The position numbers and the translations under genes are program-made. Source: Torreya grandis (taxonomy: Eukaryota > Streptophyta > Pinopsida > Cupressales > Taxaceae). Taken from it: a stretch of 64,000 bases of DNA. Of the stretch, positions 12,230 to 24,520 are shown in pieces. The DNA lies in assembly GCA_037957365.1 (NCBI GenBank), contig JARHVA010003262.1:2013501-2077500 (forward strand), given 5' to 3'. The notes under the pieces were generated by a model, which saw only the letters and a list, made by a program, of their open reading frames with translations, had not been told where the DNA came from and did not search any database. Position 1 is the stretch's first letter. Every line of letters starts with the position of its first letter.

Positions 12230-13900
12230 TTTTTCTATCTCCCTCTTGAGAATATACTCTTTATTTCTTCCTCTTAGGGATCTACATAATATTCTCTTTT
12301 TTATTTTAGACTGTCACCAATTGTGATGATTCTATCACCTCTTGTGTAGATGATATTGCTTTGAAGGATTTAATGGGGCCTCAACTTTAGGGACTTTAGA
12401 AGTAGGCTAGGCCATCCTTTGTTTCTCCAAATCATTAAGAGATGGTGGCCAAGTTGAAGTTGTATGCACCATTGTGGATGTCCCTACCTCCAAATTCTCT
12501 TTTTGTGGTTTTTAGAGGTTGCTTATATTTGGGCTATAAATTGGATTAACATGAGCCTTTAACCCATAGATTTTTCCATTGTTTATCTATTTTTACATCC
12601 TAAAATTTTTGAGTAAATTCACCAATTTCTTACATATAATTCTAGTAGGCATTTATTATCTCTTGAATCCAGCCCTCCTTAACCAAGGCCTATCTCAACC
12701 CCTTAGTCATTACTCTTATTGGGTCATAATTTTGAATGGGATGATAAAAAGATTCCCATGGTGAGAGTGGGATGTCTTATAGTTCCACATATATATTTGG
12801 TGCATCTCTCCTGGTGGATCTCCTATCCTTTAATAATTTCCTACTCTCATGCTTAAAATAAGCATGGACTTTACTTTTGGCAAGCTAAGAAGTCTTGAAA
12901 CCATTAGGGTCATATTTCCATAGATATTTAATCAAAACTAGCCCATATGTAACCAATTTCCTCATCAAAATAAATTTTGTCTACCTCTTCACCATAGTAA
13001 CACCACCCTTGGTTAGTGGGATGTCATGGAATGACCTTTTCTTTCTCCTTGCTCCATACTCAAAGTCAATAACCGCTAACTTTTAGGTCACTTCCAAACC
13101 TACTATTCTACTAGTAAAAACATTGGGAAGCATAAAAGATTCTTCCCCAAAACTGTGAACTCTAATGAAAGAATGATAGGCTCCAAAAAATAAATCACAA
13201 AGGTGATGGGTATCATACAAGATGGATCTAACCAAGTAATTCATTCTATTGTTTATACCCCATGAATCCAACTCCCCTATTAGTGGTTCCATAAAGCACT
13301 TAGCAAACTCATAAACGTCTAACAACTTTGACATGCAGATATAGGGATAACTTTCCAAGGGTCTGCTACCTTTGGGTCCCATAAGGTCAAACTTATATGA
13401 TACTAAAATAATTGGGAATTTTGATGCAAAATGAGATGAAACAGGTATGGGTATTATCTAAAATTAGGATGTACCCTAAAATTTTCTAGTTGTTGGCTCA
13501 TAGTGTAGGCAATGTGCTCCATGAATAGAATTTGTATACTTGCATTATGTCCATGGTCCTCATTTGGAAAAGACAAGCCAATCATGTACCATCCTATCAT
13601 GATCCTCCCTAAAGATGAAGGTGATCATTGAACATATCTTCTATGATTTTATTGTCAACATGCCCAAGGGAAAGGGTAGGGGCTGAGGTGTAGTATTATT
13701 ATTTGTAAGACATAGATCCTTATTCAATAATGCTTGTTTTTGGTGCACTTGAGACCAAACATGCCTTAGCTGAGTCATGTCTTAAAATTTGGCTGAAGGA
13801 TCATGCTATAAACCTCGCATGTCATTGATAGTTTGGGAATTGATTACTACCTTGATCTGTCCCTTTTGAATTATTGAATTTGTATAATTATAATTTTGTG
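12230..13900 (-). pseudogene. Element A post-integrase frame, N-terminal part
   Basis: Minus-strand coding-like sequence downstream of integrase. The clearest piece is 13382-13083 (MGPKGSRPLESYPYICMSKL, then EFAKCFMEPLIGELDSWG and NRMNYLVRSILYDTHHLCDL). It is preceded in another frame by a segment with MIGLSFPNEDHGHNASIQIL, and followed by KGGVTMVK and Pro-rich linker to about 12230. Several stops and shifts are present. With 1900-3669 it would make an extra protein of perhaps 900 residues: a globular first half, Pro-rich linker, then coiled coil. It matches no gag, pol or env domain I know. A captured host gene is possible. Confidence 0.5.
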
Positions 13901-14939
13901 TGCATAAGTCCACCTATTCAAGGAATGGGTGCACTATTAGCACCATATATCAGGCTACCCCTAAGGTCCAAACCCTCATACCAAAAGTTTTAGGCTTAGT
14001 CTGAATCAACATTTTTGTACACACCACCTCCCTAAGGTTCTTAGTCTTCTTCATCAAAATAGGGTTATAAATCTCATATGCATAATCGAGGATGAGGGAA
14101 GAGTCTTAGAAAATACCTTTGCTCACTTCTCTAGTTTCTGGGTATGTTACCTTGGGCCATGTAAGAGTTGAGGTGTATGAATTTGATGGTCTTGATATGG
14201 TTTCCATTTTGACTAAGACTCTAAGCTATGGTGTTTTCCTTATTTTTCCTTGGCTTATTTCATTTTCTTGATCAAACTCAAATGCTAACTCTTTGCTCAA
14301 CTCTAAGGAAGTTCTTTTCTTGATGGTGAAGAAAATGAGACTCAAATATTTTTTTTAATTTTTTTGCTCCCATGAATGTGAATTAATGACTCTCCTTGAT
14401 GAATTAGTCATGTCTCATTAAAATACTCTCAAGTCAAGGCTCCAAAGTGTCGATTATCAAATCTTTGAGATCCTTAATTCAAATTTTAAAACTCAACATT
14501 AAAGACCCTAGGAGATCCATTATATTGGTATCTTTTGGTATGGTCATATGTGAAAATATCATATGAAATTTTAGAGAGACTTCACAAATTAAAATGTGTT
14601 CAAAGAACACTTATTTAAAAAAGAGACAGGCAAATAACCTCAAAATAAGAAAACCAAAAGGGAAACTAATCTAACTATATACAGGGTCAAAATTCTTATG
14701 TGAAGAGCTTCAAAAATATTCCATTAACATGAATCTCTAATGCCTTTCCTTCTTGATACTCTAACTCATAAGTATTATGTTACTTGCATGTAATGATTTT
14801 GAAAGGACCTATCCACAAAGAGTCAAACTTATCATGATTTTTGGGCTTGGCAGCCCTTGCATCCCACTTTAAAATCTAACTCCCAATTTAAACTTAGGTT
14901 CATATGTCTTTTGATCAAACTAGATCTTGATCACTTATT

Positions 14940-15840
14940 GGTGATTTATCATTGAGTCATGAGATGATTCTCTCTTTTCATGGAGTTCTAATAATTATGC
15001 AAGTCTGGCTTGTATTGGATCATTTTCTTCCATTTCTAACTACTTTATTAACTATAAGGCTAGAATTTCAATTAAAATGGGCATTACTGCACTCATCCCA
15101 TATACTATCTCATATAATGAAGTCTTAATCACTTGTTTGGGTGTAATTTGGTCTACCCATAAGGATAATTTTAGATGTTCATGCCATCCTCTCTTATGAT
15201 CATCACCCATTCTTTTGATGACTCTGATCAAATTCTTATTGGTTGATTTTGCGAGACCATTTCCTTGTGGATAATAATTTGAAAAAGTCTTCTAATTTAT
15301 ATCATTCTTTAACATAAAATGATATACCTTTTCCCCAAGGAATGCCTTAGCATTATCAGATATGATAGTGAGAAGAGGTCCAAACCTGGTGGTAATCTCT
15401 CCTAGGAGATCTAGGATCATATTCTTTGTGGCCTCTTTCAAAGGAACTACCTCAGTCTATCTTTTAAAATAATCAATGGAAGTAAGAATCAATTTGTGTC
15501 CCATACTTAATACTGAACTAATCATCCCAATGAAATCTATGCCCCATTGAGCAAAAGTTTCTTCAATAATTATTAGATTGAGTGGCAAGGCTACATTTCT
15601 TCTCTTACCTATGTAAAACTAGAAAGATTGACTCTTATTTACCATATCATGGCAATCAGAAAACATTTTAGGCCATAAATACCTTGCTTGGATTATCTTG
15701 ATAGCAGTATTTCTTGCTAAAAAATGTCCTCCATATGCTCCATAGTGCAACTCATGCAATATCCTCTTAATTTCTTCACTTTCAATACACTTGAGAAAGA
15801 TTCCATCAAAATTCCTTTTAAAAAGTAAATTGTCTATCAA
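14940..15840 (-). pseudogene. Integrase of element A
   Basis: The zinc-binding region at 15840-15619 has the H...H pair in LHELHYGAYGGHFLARNT, but the CxxC pair is lost (NKSQSF at that place). The catalytic core (about 15600-15100) shows WGIDFIG and ISDNAKAFLG, giving the first two Asp of the D,D-35-E triad. At the third position the sequence reads NGLAKSTNK, a Glu-to-Lys change, so the enzyme would be dead. The core continues with MGDDHKRGWHEHLKLSLWVD and a conserved tail to about 14940. Integrase would insert the cDNA into the chromosome. Close in sequence to the element C integrase at 42888-43885. Confidence 0.85.
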
Positions 15841-15861
15841 AACAAAACTTGATCCTTGCTA

Positions 15862-16470
15862 TCAGTAGTATCTTCTCCTTTCAAGAGACAATTGTCTTGG
15901 ATATTGACCAAACTTCATAAATTGAATTCTATCGATGACCCAAGAGTCTATTTCATTCTCTTGTATCCATATCATGGATTTTGTAATAGGTTCTTCTTTT
16001 GGTAAGGCTACTAAATCTTGGGAAATGTATTGATAAAGACCCCTTCCTCTTATCATCTTGGTAGGCTTAACCTCAATATCATAATCTAATATTTTGGTTA
16101 TATAATTGGCTCTTTTCTCAATTATTTCCCCTTCCATAATATATTCTCTGACACTTGGCTGAGCCACCAATACTATAGTCTTATTACTTTTTACTGTCTA
16201 AATTTCTTTAGAGCTTTTACAATAGAATAAGCTTGCTTTTCAACAAAATTATACCAAGATTCATAATCTCAAAGGACTCTTGAGAATAATTCAATCATAT
16301 TCTCTCCTTCATGTTCCATGTCCTTTTGTGGTAGTGTTGTTGCTATGTTGTGCTCTCCTCCATAAACATACATGATGAAATCCTTGGAAAAATCTAGATT
16401 GTGCAATACTGGGGTGGATATAATGGCCCTTTTAATATTTTCAAAAGCTTGTCAGCGTTCACTCATCCAT
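15862..16470 (-). pseudogene. Ty3-type RNase H and connection of element A
   Basis: Directly after RT on the minus strand: FKWMSER, FENIKRAIISTPVLHNLDF, KDFIMYVYGGEHNIATTLPQ, then EKQAYSIVKALKKF. This is the usual Ty3 RT-RNase H junction. The motif that normally contains the first catalytic Asp reads VYGGEHN, so that Asp is missing, as is common where a second RNase H has taken over. The connection to integrase (16170-15862) reads VAQPSVREYIMEGEIIEKRA and ITKILDYDIEVKPTKM, matching element C. Confidence 0.8.
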
Positions 16471-16479
16471 TTGAAATTG

Positions 16480-17350
16480 AGATCATATTATAATAATAGA
16501 ATAATGGGTCTAACCATTCTAGCAAAATTTGAGATGAATCTACATACAAAATTTATGTTCCCAAGGAAAGATTATACTACTTTATCTTATTTACTGGTAT
16601 TGATAGGTCTGATATTGCCTTAACTCTATCTAAGTCTATGTTTATCCCTTATTTTGAAAAAATGTGATCGAGTAGCTTACCTTGAGGTACTTTGAATACA
16701 CATTTTTTAGGATTTAGAGAGACCCCAAACTCTTGGAATTTCTAAAATATGGCCTCCATTTGATCAAAATGATCTTTGGTAGACTTGGTGAAGACAGTGA
16801 GGTCATCTAGGTAAATCAAAATTGTTTTATTTATTAGCTCCCCAAAATCAATGTACATTACTCATTAAAATGTGGCCCCTGCATTGGAAAGTTTGAATGG
16901 CATTTTTTCATAAGTAAAATTTCCCCACTTTTTTGTGAAAGTGGTCTTGTGTTGATCCTCCTCTATCAACCATATTTGATTATATCTTGAGAAGCCATCC
17001 AACAAGGAGAATCTCTCTGTCCCACCTACTATCTATAGAATTTTTTCCATTGAAGGTAGGGGTAATAATCTTTAAGGGAAGATTTATTTAGATCCCTAAT
17101 ATCTACACAAAGTCTAATTTCTCCATTTTTCTTCCTTATTGGGAATTAATTAGAGACCCATGTGGAATGTTTGATGGGAAAGATAATCTTAGACTCCAAT
17201 AATTTATTGATTTCTTATACCATGAGAGACTTGATTCTTAGATTCACTGGTCTTTTATTTTGGTAGACAAGCTTTGATCCTTCTATTAGGTTGATAGTAT
17301 GGTGGATAATTTCTTTTTTATAACCATGAAGGTCTTCATACGTCCATGTT
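16480..17350 (-). pseudogene. Reverse transcriptase of element A
   Basis: Minus strand, in order: YKKEIIHHTINLIEGSKL and RPVNLRIKSLM, KLLESKIIFPIKHSTWVSN, RKKNGEIRLCVDIRDLNKSS, FTYEKMPFKLSNAGATF, ILIYLDDLTVFTKSTKDHFD, and FGVSLNPKKCVFKVPQG. The active-site YLDD is intact. Several stops occur, e.g. after GATF and within the finger region. It would copy the element RNA into cDNA. The sequence places it in the chromodomain-less Tat/Athila-like part of Ty3/gypsy; clade assignment needs a tree. Confidence 0.9.
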
Positions 17351-17683
17351 ATCACCTTATTATACTTATTATTCAAAGATACTAGTTTATCTTTTTCTTT
17401 TTGAGTGGTAATATACCCAATTTTAGATTTCTCCCCTCTAAGATCTTGAGTTCTTAATAATATTATTTTCTTACTACAAACTTTCTTTTGTCCAAGTTTG
17501 CATCATCAAGGTCAAATAGATTCTTAAGGGTTATCAGTCCCCTTATAAGCTTATTAGACCTTAGTTGAATTATTTGATGACAATATGCCTCTTCAATCTT
17601 AGGTTTTAGTTGGTTAGCAAATTATCTTTATTATTGTAAAAATATAATGATGTAAAGATCACTCTCAAACACTTGCCAATTAT

Positions 17684-18145
17684 CTACATTATCAGGAATG
17701 AAGGGATGTATAACCAATTTGACTGATTCTTTGTTAACAGTATATCTTTGGTTGGATCAAACTGGGATCCAATTTGAGCCATTTTGTCTGCTTCAACATT
17801 TTGATACCTTGGGATAACTTTAACATTAAAGGCATCAAAACCTTTAACCAAGTACCACACCCTATGATGGTAAGACCTCATTCTTGTATTCTTTGTTGTT
17901 GTAGTCTCCCTGATTTGCTTGACCACTAATTTTGAGTCACCAAATACTCTCAAACTATTTATTCCTTTTTTTAGGCAAGGATTAAGCCATATACTATAGA
18001 TTCATACTCAGCTTCATTATTAGTGTAGATAAAATGAAAATATAGTGCCTTAATAATCTTTTTCCCTTTTAGAGAGATCAGGCATATGCATGATCCTGAG
18101 CCATTCTTGCTTCTTACCCCCTTCAAAATTTAGGGTCCATATCAA
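17684..18145 (-). pseudogene. Extra RNase H (aRNH-like) upstream of RT, element A
   Basis: Minus strand 17953-17684 reads LRVFGDSKLVVKQIRETTTT, RMRSYHHRVWYL, and IPRYQNVEADKMAQIGS. It is preceded in a shifted frame by WTLNFEGG and TNNEAEYESIVYGLILA. These are the RNase HI motifs: first acidic site (here Glu, normally Asp), the Glu in NNEAEYE, the Asp in GDSKLVV, and the Asp of VEAD. It resembles the archaeal-type RNase H known from Tat elements, not the Ty3 RNase H found separately at 15862-16470. It sits between protease and RT, not after RT; element C has the same order. Confidence 0.85.
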
Positions 18146-18571
18146 AGAATTATTTATGGGACTCTCTTCTTAATTTATCACCTCTATAATAATCTTAGGT
18201 ATCTTAGGATTTTCATCATAAATCACATAAGTTCCCAAACAAGTGGAGTCAAAATTAACAAAAGGGTCCCCAGGTGTCTTATCTAAGAGATAATTTTCAC
18301 CCTTTTGATTATCATCATCTTCAGTGCATTCCTCCATATAGACTATTTCTTCTATAGTAATCATTGCATGAGATACTTCAAACTTTTATATTAATTAATT
18401 AGTAATATGTTATTTGTTTAGAGGTTTTGATAATACCTTCATCTTTGAACCATACTTGGTTCTTAGAATAAGATGTGACTAGTCAAGAGACATGTACCCT
18501 CAAATTTTAGTTATAAAGTCCCTAGATAAGCATAAAACAAAAATGGTAGGGATATATATGACTACTTTATC

Positions 18572-19150
18572 CTAAAAAATAGTTATTTTGGGGTAACAAT
18601 ATAGTTGTAATGGAAGCCCTCTAATTATCCCTATGGTTTGTATTGATTTCCCATCAAGATACATGACTCCTTTGGTTAGTGGTTCATGTCTAATCTTCAA
18701 GGCATCAGCTATTAACGTATGCATGACCATAGTACTTGCACTTAAGTCTATCATAGAATTATTAATCAAGTTCTTACCCACTATAAGATTCATATAGAAA
18801 GGGTTAGGTTTAAATTTCTCTACCTCTTTTTTGGCATTCACCAAGGCTGATGGTTGTTGTGGCTAGGATTTTTCTAGTTGCTCTTTGCCTCTACTTGATG
18901 GAGTTTCCTTTATGGTACTAGACTTTGGCAAATTTTTATCCTTTAGTTCTTCTTTCAATAGTTCCTTTTGTTCAATAATGGCCAACATATCCCATAATGA
19001 GACATTAGTAAGAACTTTCGTCAATTGTTCTACCACATTGATTTGTCTAGGTAGTTGTACTTTGGAGTGTTGTGGATACCTTATCCTTTCAATTATTATG
19101 TTGGATATTCCTTGATTATATGTAGTCATTGTAACTTTTTGTATTGTCAT
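18572..19150 (-). pseudogene. Protease region of element A
   Basis: The upstream part (19150-18863) contains LTNVSLWDMLAIIEQKELLK, a pre-protease motif shared with B and C. The protease core (18844-18572) reads MIDLSASTMVMHTLIADALK, then YLDGKSIQTIGIIRGLPLQL. The aspartic protease signature D-S/T-G is altered to DLSAS. It would process the polyprotein as a homodimer. Plus-strand open frames over this segment are shadows. Confidence 0.75.
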
Positions 19151-19299
19151 AGGGACCTAAGGAACTAGAGATAATGGCACCTTTCTTTATTTAGTATTTA
19201 TATTAGGAAAACATCTTCTACCATTCTCCTTTTTGACAATGTAAAATAATTAGATTGAATCAGAATCTTAGAGTTAGATGCCTTGTTAATGAACATAGA

Positions 19300-20642
19300 T
19301 TATTCACCTTCAATCCATGATAAAAAATCATGTTTAAGGGTAATATATTTTTCTTGTTCAAATGGCATGCCTTGCATCTGAGCCACCATGGTTGCATTTT
19401 GGACTCCATGTGATTGATATGGTCCTGATGAGGTAGTTTTTTTATTTCCCATCCTTCTTTATTTAGCTATTCTTTGTTGTAAATTTCCCATGGGGAAATC
19501 CCTTGGCATGTGAGAGTCATTACAAGGAAAACACCATGCATTTGTCTCTTCCAACACATTATTTTGGCTAAGGACTAGTTCTCTCCCTGATCTTGGTGAG
19601 ACTGTCTAAAATGGTGTAAGTACAGGGATGATCTGATTGGATGGTTGTGATGGAGTTATTGTTTAAGTCCTTTGATACTGATTCAATTAATATGAGGGTT
19701 TATTCCCTTGTAATCCCTACTAAAGACGCCATTTATATGAATTTTGGTTCCTCTTAAGATTGAGAATTTCATTAGAAAAGGTTCTAAGGATGTTCTTGAC
19801 ATTATTAATTTTTTGATGAGGAAGAAGATGGAACTATGGAAAATGTCCCTTGAGATGAAGGAAAGGTGTATAGGGAAGTATTGACCTAAGAAGTGATAGG
19901 AACCTCTTCTTGAAAAGAGAGATATTTTAGGAAACATAGGCATAAGAGGCCTTAGGGGTAATTTCCCAATGTTTATCAAGTTATTTACAGCTATTACAAC
20001 AAGGTCATAAGCATCAAGAAGGGTCTACCCTCCTAGTGATTGGATCATGATTGAGATATCAAAATTAAAAGCCTTAAAATAAAAAACAACTACCATACCT
20101 AGAGGTGGTCAAGCTTAGATTGGGATTCTTAGCCATGTCTTCTAAAATCTAGTTTTGAAATTAGTCATTACTTCTTGAGGAGCTCTCTTAATAATGATTA
20201 ATTGATGTAAGAGGGATTATCTATCCTCTTTTTCATCGAATCTATCATATAATGAAATTATTAATTGATCCTAGTTTCCAATAGAATTTAGTGCTAAATA
20301 TCTATACCAATCAATAGCCCTTCTTTTTAAATAGGTAGCGAGTAGTCTCAAGGCTACATTCTATTGTGTGATAAATTAGATAGTGCAGACATCAGCCATA
20401 TCTTGAAGATGCTCAGATAGAGTCTTGAATTCCTCTATAGTAAATTTAGGTAATAATTTTAGAGCATTATCTTGGATAGGGTCCCATGTATCAAGATGTG
20501 TTGGTATGATAAGGGGGCTTCCACCATTCCAATTGACAAAGTTCCTAGGTGGAACCTAAATGGCCATTTGAATTCCTAGTGTATTTTACTAAGTTGACCT
20601 TCTTATTGAAGTAATTACTAATGGTGGTATTAAGAGTCCCAT
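19300..20642 (-). pseudogene. gag of element A
   Basis: ATG at 20642 (MGLLIPPLVITS), about 90 bases inside the primer-binding site. Then LIIPTHLDTWDPIQDNALKL, KTLSEHLQDMADVC, RLLATYLKRRAIDWYRYLAL and SLYDRFDEKED, the capsid-like core of plant Ty3 gag. At about 19545-19500 a zinc-knuckle remnant reads WCFPCNDSHMPRDFP, with the last Cys changed to Phe. In-frame stops include a Trp codon turned to TAG after NSIGN. Gag forms the particle and packages RNA. Frames at 19979-19683 belong to its C-terminal half. Confidence 0.8.
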
Positions 20643-20718
20643 ATTTATAACAAATTGAGATCTTTTATTTGTCCTACCTCTAAAAGGATGTCTACTTGTG
20701 CAATTTTAATTAGACTTC

Positions 20719-20736
20719 ATCCCACTGGGCATGATA
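20719..20736 (-). other. Primer-binding site of element A
   Basis: Minus strand TATCATGCCCAGTGGGAT lies seven bases inside the 5' LTR (which ends ...ATTAACA). It matches the element I site closely, allowing C-to-T type changes. Confidence 0.5.
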
Positions 20737-20743
20737 AGAAAAT

Positions 20744-22257
20744 TGTTAATGCTTAAATTTACAGCTAATCACCAAAGTTGTGGGAAGTTTCAAAGATGTG
20801 AGACTTGACCCTTGAAATGATCTCAAGATTTTAAATAAGTTGGCTCTTCTCTTTGTAATTTGATGTAAAGAGGAAAGAAATGATGCATAAAAAATAAATA
20901 CTTAAGATACTAACATAATGTGCCAAGATTGTATTCCTCTACCAAAAAACATAGTAATTAGTACTAAAAAAATTTATTGGAAAGATTAAAGAGCATAAAT
21001 CATGATTAATATTTATAGCATAAACTATAGACCAAATTAAAGGCTCATAATAGAAAAGATAACTTGAATCCTCATCTATTTGAATAGCACATTATTAGTT
21101 TAAACAACATTCATTGATAGAATTAAAGAGCATATAGAATGATTAACAATCTCAGTGTTTATGCAAAGCTAAAAAAGGATCATAAAATAAAATGAGAAGA
21201 AAGAATGATAGACTATGAATGCAAAGAACACCACTCTCTCTTCATAGTTTTATAGGAGAAAAAATTACATAAGGAAAAATTCACATAATACAATGTTTTA
21301 TCCCTTAAGAGAGGCACTTATTAATTCAGTAGAAAATGATTCAAAAACTAGCTTCTAAAATTTCTACTGATCTAGATGAATCTCTAGTGATCTCTCTTCC
21401 TCCTTTGATCTTCCTCCTTAATCTACTACTTATAGCCCAAAATATCCATCATGGGTCACTACAACTTGCTCAGATTCCAACTGTCTATCCATAAATTTTG
21501 GATTCAAAACCTACATGCCATTATAACTAAACAACTTAGAGCTTGATTCTATTATTTCTACTATCTATCTCTTTCATTCTATTTCAACTATTTCTCCTAT
21601 TTATCTTCTACCCATAGTTTTTGAAAGCATGGACATGTGGAGGCTTCCAAGACTATTAATTAATTGACTCTTATTTCCCCTTCATTCCACAAACTCTTTA
21701 TCTTTCTCATCTCTTTCGGGCTCTGGGACCCCCTATGCAGACATGTGTTAGCTTTGCACTCAACAGAGTCTTTTTTAAACTCACTTTCCCTTAAAAGAGC
21801 ACCGAAGTGACAAGTGGCATTGTCTACATTTATTTGAGTCTTCAAAGATTTTCCCTCATTATTTTACTTAGATTTTTTAACCTTTATAGATTTTGGAAAT
21901 TCTACACCATTGGATCTATTACTCCAAATCAAGCCATTGATCTTCTCTGCTGCCCCTTTCATAATCCTTTGATCTCTAGGTGAATGATAATTTATCTATG
22001 TGGTAGCCTCACACTCAACAAAGTATTTTTCATACTCATTTTCTCTTTAAAGAGAATCAAAGTGACACATGGATACCCTCTGCTGGCATAGAGTCTTAAA
22101 GATTTTTCAAGGCATTAACAAAAAGAGATTCCTTCGACCCCATGAATTAATATGACCCAAAATGTTACTTAACCACCTATATACCTAACTAAATAATATA
22201 TGCATGTCCCAAAGGTATAAAATCAAAAAAAATATAATTTTAACTCTAAAATTATCA
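20744..22257 (-). repeat. 5' LTR of element A
   Basis: About 1514 bp, co-linear with 402-1899; minus strand starts TGATA and ends ATTAACA. TATA candidate at 21426-21434. The minus frame at 21845-21660 is LTR sequence, not a gene. Confidence 0.85.
21426..21434 (-). promoter_or_regulatory. TATA box candidate in LTR A (5' copy)
   Basis: CTATAAGTA on the minus strand, conserved with 1071-1079. In the 5' LTR it would start the genomic transcript. Confidence 0.45.
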
Positions 22258-22620
22258 TATTTGGTGTTGATTTATCTAGGGGTTGGGTGCCTCGTTGTAA
22301 ATTAGTGCTTGTTAAAGGACTAGTTAATTTGGTGCTTGACTAGTGAGGGGTCAGTGCTCTTTACGGGGTTGGTGCCTCACTAAATTTTGATTCATTATTT
22401 ATAATATTATAGTCCAAGATATGTGTTAGTGTGTTTTATCCCCCTTGATGGTTTACCACATATATCTTATGTTCATGTATTATGTTCCTACTTCATGTTC
22501 ATATGAATAATTGATTATGTATTGTTATATTTCTAGATTTATTTGAATGATTAATGAATGATAAATGGAATTGAAAGAATTTTTTTCACACTAATTCATC
22601 CCCCCCCCTCTCAATGGTTA
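22258..22620. other. Possible Copia-type LTR end with C tract
   Basis: Non-coding, ending in TTTTTTTCACACTAATTCAT followed by an unbroken run of C's and CTCTCAA. This phrase is typical of the U5 end of many plant Copia LTRs. No Met-tRNA primer site follows, and the sequence switches directly to the element B protease. A solo or truncated LTR is the best guess. Confidence 0.3.
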
Positions 22621-22631
22621 TGATTATAATA

Positions 22632-23100
22632 TTATCCTCCTATCTTGGTTGTGAAATCCCTTGAGAGGTAGATAGCAATGTGAGCAGGCAAGTCAACCAT
22701 TATTATATCTTGAAGAATAGGGAAGCTTAGATAATCATGAAGGAAAACTCTCAAACCTTTGATGATTCCCACTAAATTATCTAGTTTCCCATAAATTTGT
22801 ATAACTACCTTACTATATGGTTCATATCTCAACCCCAATTTATCTACCACAAGCTTGGGCATCACTAAGGTACATGTCCCACTATCCACAAAATACAGTT
22901 GTGAACAAGCTTGTCTCTCACAATGAGAGTGAGGTGGAAGGGTGGAGAATTTTTAGATTTGGAAGAGGCTTAAAATATATGAGTGGGATAATTAGTTATT
23001 ACAACACTACCATGGCTTGAAGTTGAATATTGAGGTGAATTTAGGATAGTTTCTCTTAAAGAAGCTCTTTTTGATTAGGCATGTGAAGCACATCCCAAAG
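22632..23100 (-). pseudogene. Protease of element B
   Basis: Minus strand: ASISLWDVLHMPNQKELL upstream, SPPFHLTLIVRDKLVHNC, then a frame change to VDSGTCTLVMPKLVVDKLGL (an aspartic protease D-S-G with the catalytic Asp kept), followed by FPILQDIIMVDLPAH and LSRDFTTKIGG. Nearly the same as the element C protease. It stops at about 22625 where unrelated C-rich sequence begins; the rest of pol is absent from this window. Confidence 0.8.
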
Positions 23101-23399
23101 AGAAATACTAGCTTTATCATTATTTAAATAATTAATGATGTTTAAAGAAGGAAAACTCACATTTTATTAAATTATTGAATGAAAATAAGTGCATTGAACT
23201 TAAGGCATTGGATCACTTTGAGCCACCCTTCCTATATTCTAATTTGAAATAGGTGCAAAAGTTGTAAGGACTATCACACCTTATTGCCTTATAGGAAGAT
23301 TACTTGAACTTGTATCAACACCATTGACATATCCTAAAACCTTAATATTTTCTCTTGTATTATCTGAAAGTGAACTATTATGATTGAAGACAAATGTAT

Positions 23400-24520
23400 C
23401 TTCCACTATAAATTTTTTAGGGTTCACCTTTTGGGGCTATCATCCTTCATTTGCTTGCATGTAATTCTCATCTTTTACTGATAACTGAGTAACTCCTCCT
23501 TGGGATACCGAAGCCTATCCTCCATCTTCATTTACATCCATGAATTATCTTTATTTCCATTCCTCTCCTTAGACCAAATTACTATGAACTAGGCCCATGG
23601 CTCTTGTGTTCAAGGTGGAAGTTGGGTTGTATGTATTGTATGGCCTATTAAAGTTAGGTTGTCCTTAACCTCTCCCTTGACCATATTGATGATGTGGGAA
23701 CCTATTTCCTTATTGAGGATAAGGATAGGGGATTTTTTTTGAATTCATATTGTAGATGTAGTTTCCTAATCTGAGATTTTAAAGCCTTAATCCTTGCATC
23801 TAAATCAATGATATATTCTACCTTCTTAGAGTCAAATCTAGATTTTATATTTACATTTACTTGGAGTAGTAATAGACATGTTTGGTAGTAGAGGCATGAA
23901 TACTTTTGTAAGTAGTTTTCCAAAATTTATTAGGCCATTATTAGCTGTAATATCAAGGTTATAAGCTTTAGGTAAGGTGTAACCACCCATAGACTGAAAC
24001 ATTATGGCTATGTTAGTTATAATATCCCTTATATATGTTAGGAATATAAAGCTTACAAATGGTCTCATGGGAGGAGGTAGCCTATGACAAGCTATTTTAA
24101 ATCTCTTATTGAATTCATGCATTTTCTCCTTTGTATCCCTTTGAATTATATTGAATTTATGAATGAGTGATGTCTGATCACTTTTGTCTTCAAACCTTAA
24201 ATTTAACAACTCTCCAAAATCATCCTAAGTGGTTGTACACCTCCATGCAATGTCTTATACCGATCAAGTGATTTCCCTCTGAGGTACATGGAAAGTAACC
24301 TAATAGTAATGTTGACCTTATTAACATTATGAAAGATATTTAAGTTTGATATGTCCCTAATATGCTCACTAGGGGTGACATGACCTTCACCATTGAAAGT
24401 GAGAACACTTTCAGTAACATTAGGGGGTATATCATCATATGCATTGAGGTGGATAGGATTTTCAGTGCTAAAGGCTAGGAAAGCATGCCACCTAGCCATA
24501 TTTTTCTCAAATTTCTCTTC
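23400..24520 (-). pseudogene. gag of element B
   Basis: MARWHAFLAFSTENPIHLNA starts at 24499. Then GEGHVTPSEHIRDISNLNIF, RLLSMYLRGKSLDRYKTL, a frame change, LRFEDKSDQTSLIHKF and EFNKRFKIACHRLPPPM: the gag capsid core. The region down to 23700 is basic; below it is low-complexity Asn/Pro sequence. It aligns with element C gag (GEVLCKHFEDKSDHISLVNQ). One frame shift near 24205 separates two open parts. Confidence 0.8.

Larger units (their letters stand above)
402..22257 (-). mobile_element. Element A: nested Tat-like Ty3/gypsy LTR retrotransposon
   Basis: Two direct copies of a 1.5 kb sequence (402-1899 and 20744-22257) flank an interior read on the minus strand. From high to low coordinate the interior carries a primer-binding site, gag, protease, an extra RNase H, RT with YLDD, Ty3-type RNase H, integrase, and a long extra frame. 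An 8.5 kb element (3670-12218) sits inside, so A without it would be about 13.3 kb. All frames contain stops and shifts, so it is inactive. I found no matching 5-bp duplication (TTTAT before, TATTT after). Confidence 0.85.

Noticed and set aside
12579..13086. Plus-strand open frames suggesting membrane proteins
   Set aside because: Antisense to the element A post-integrase frame, which has better amino-acid composition and position.
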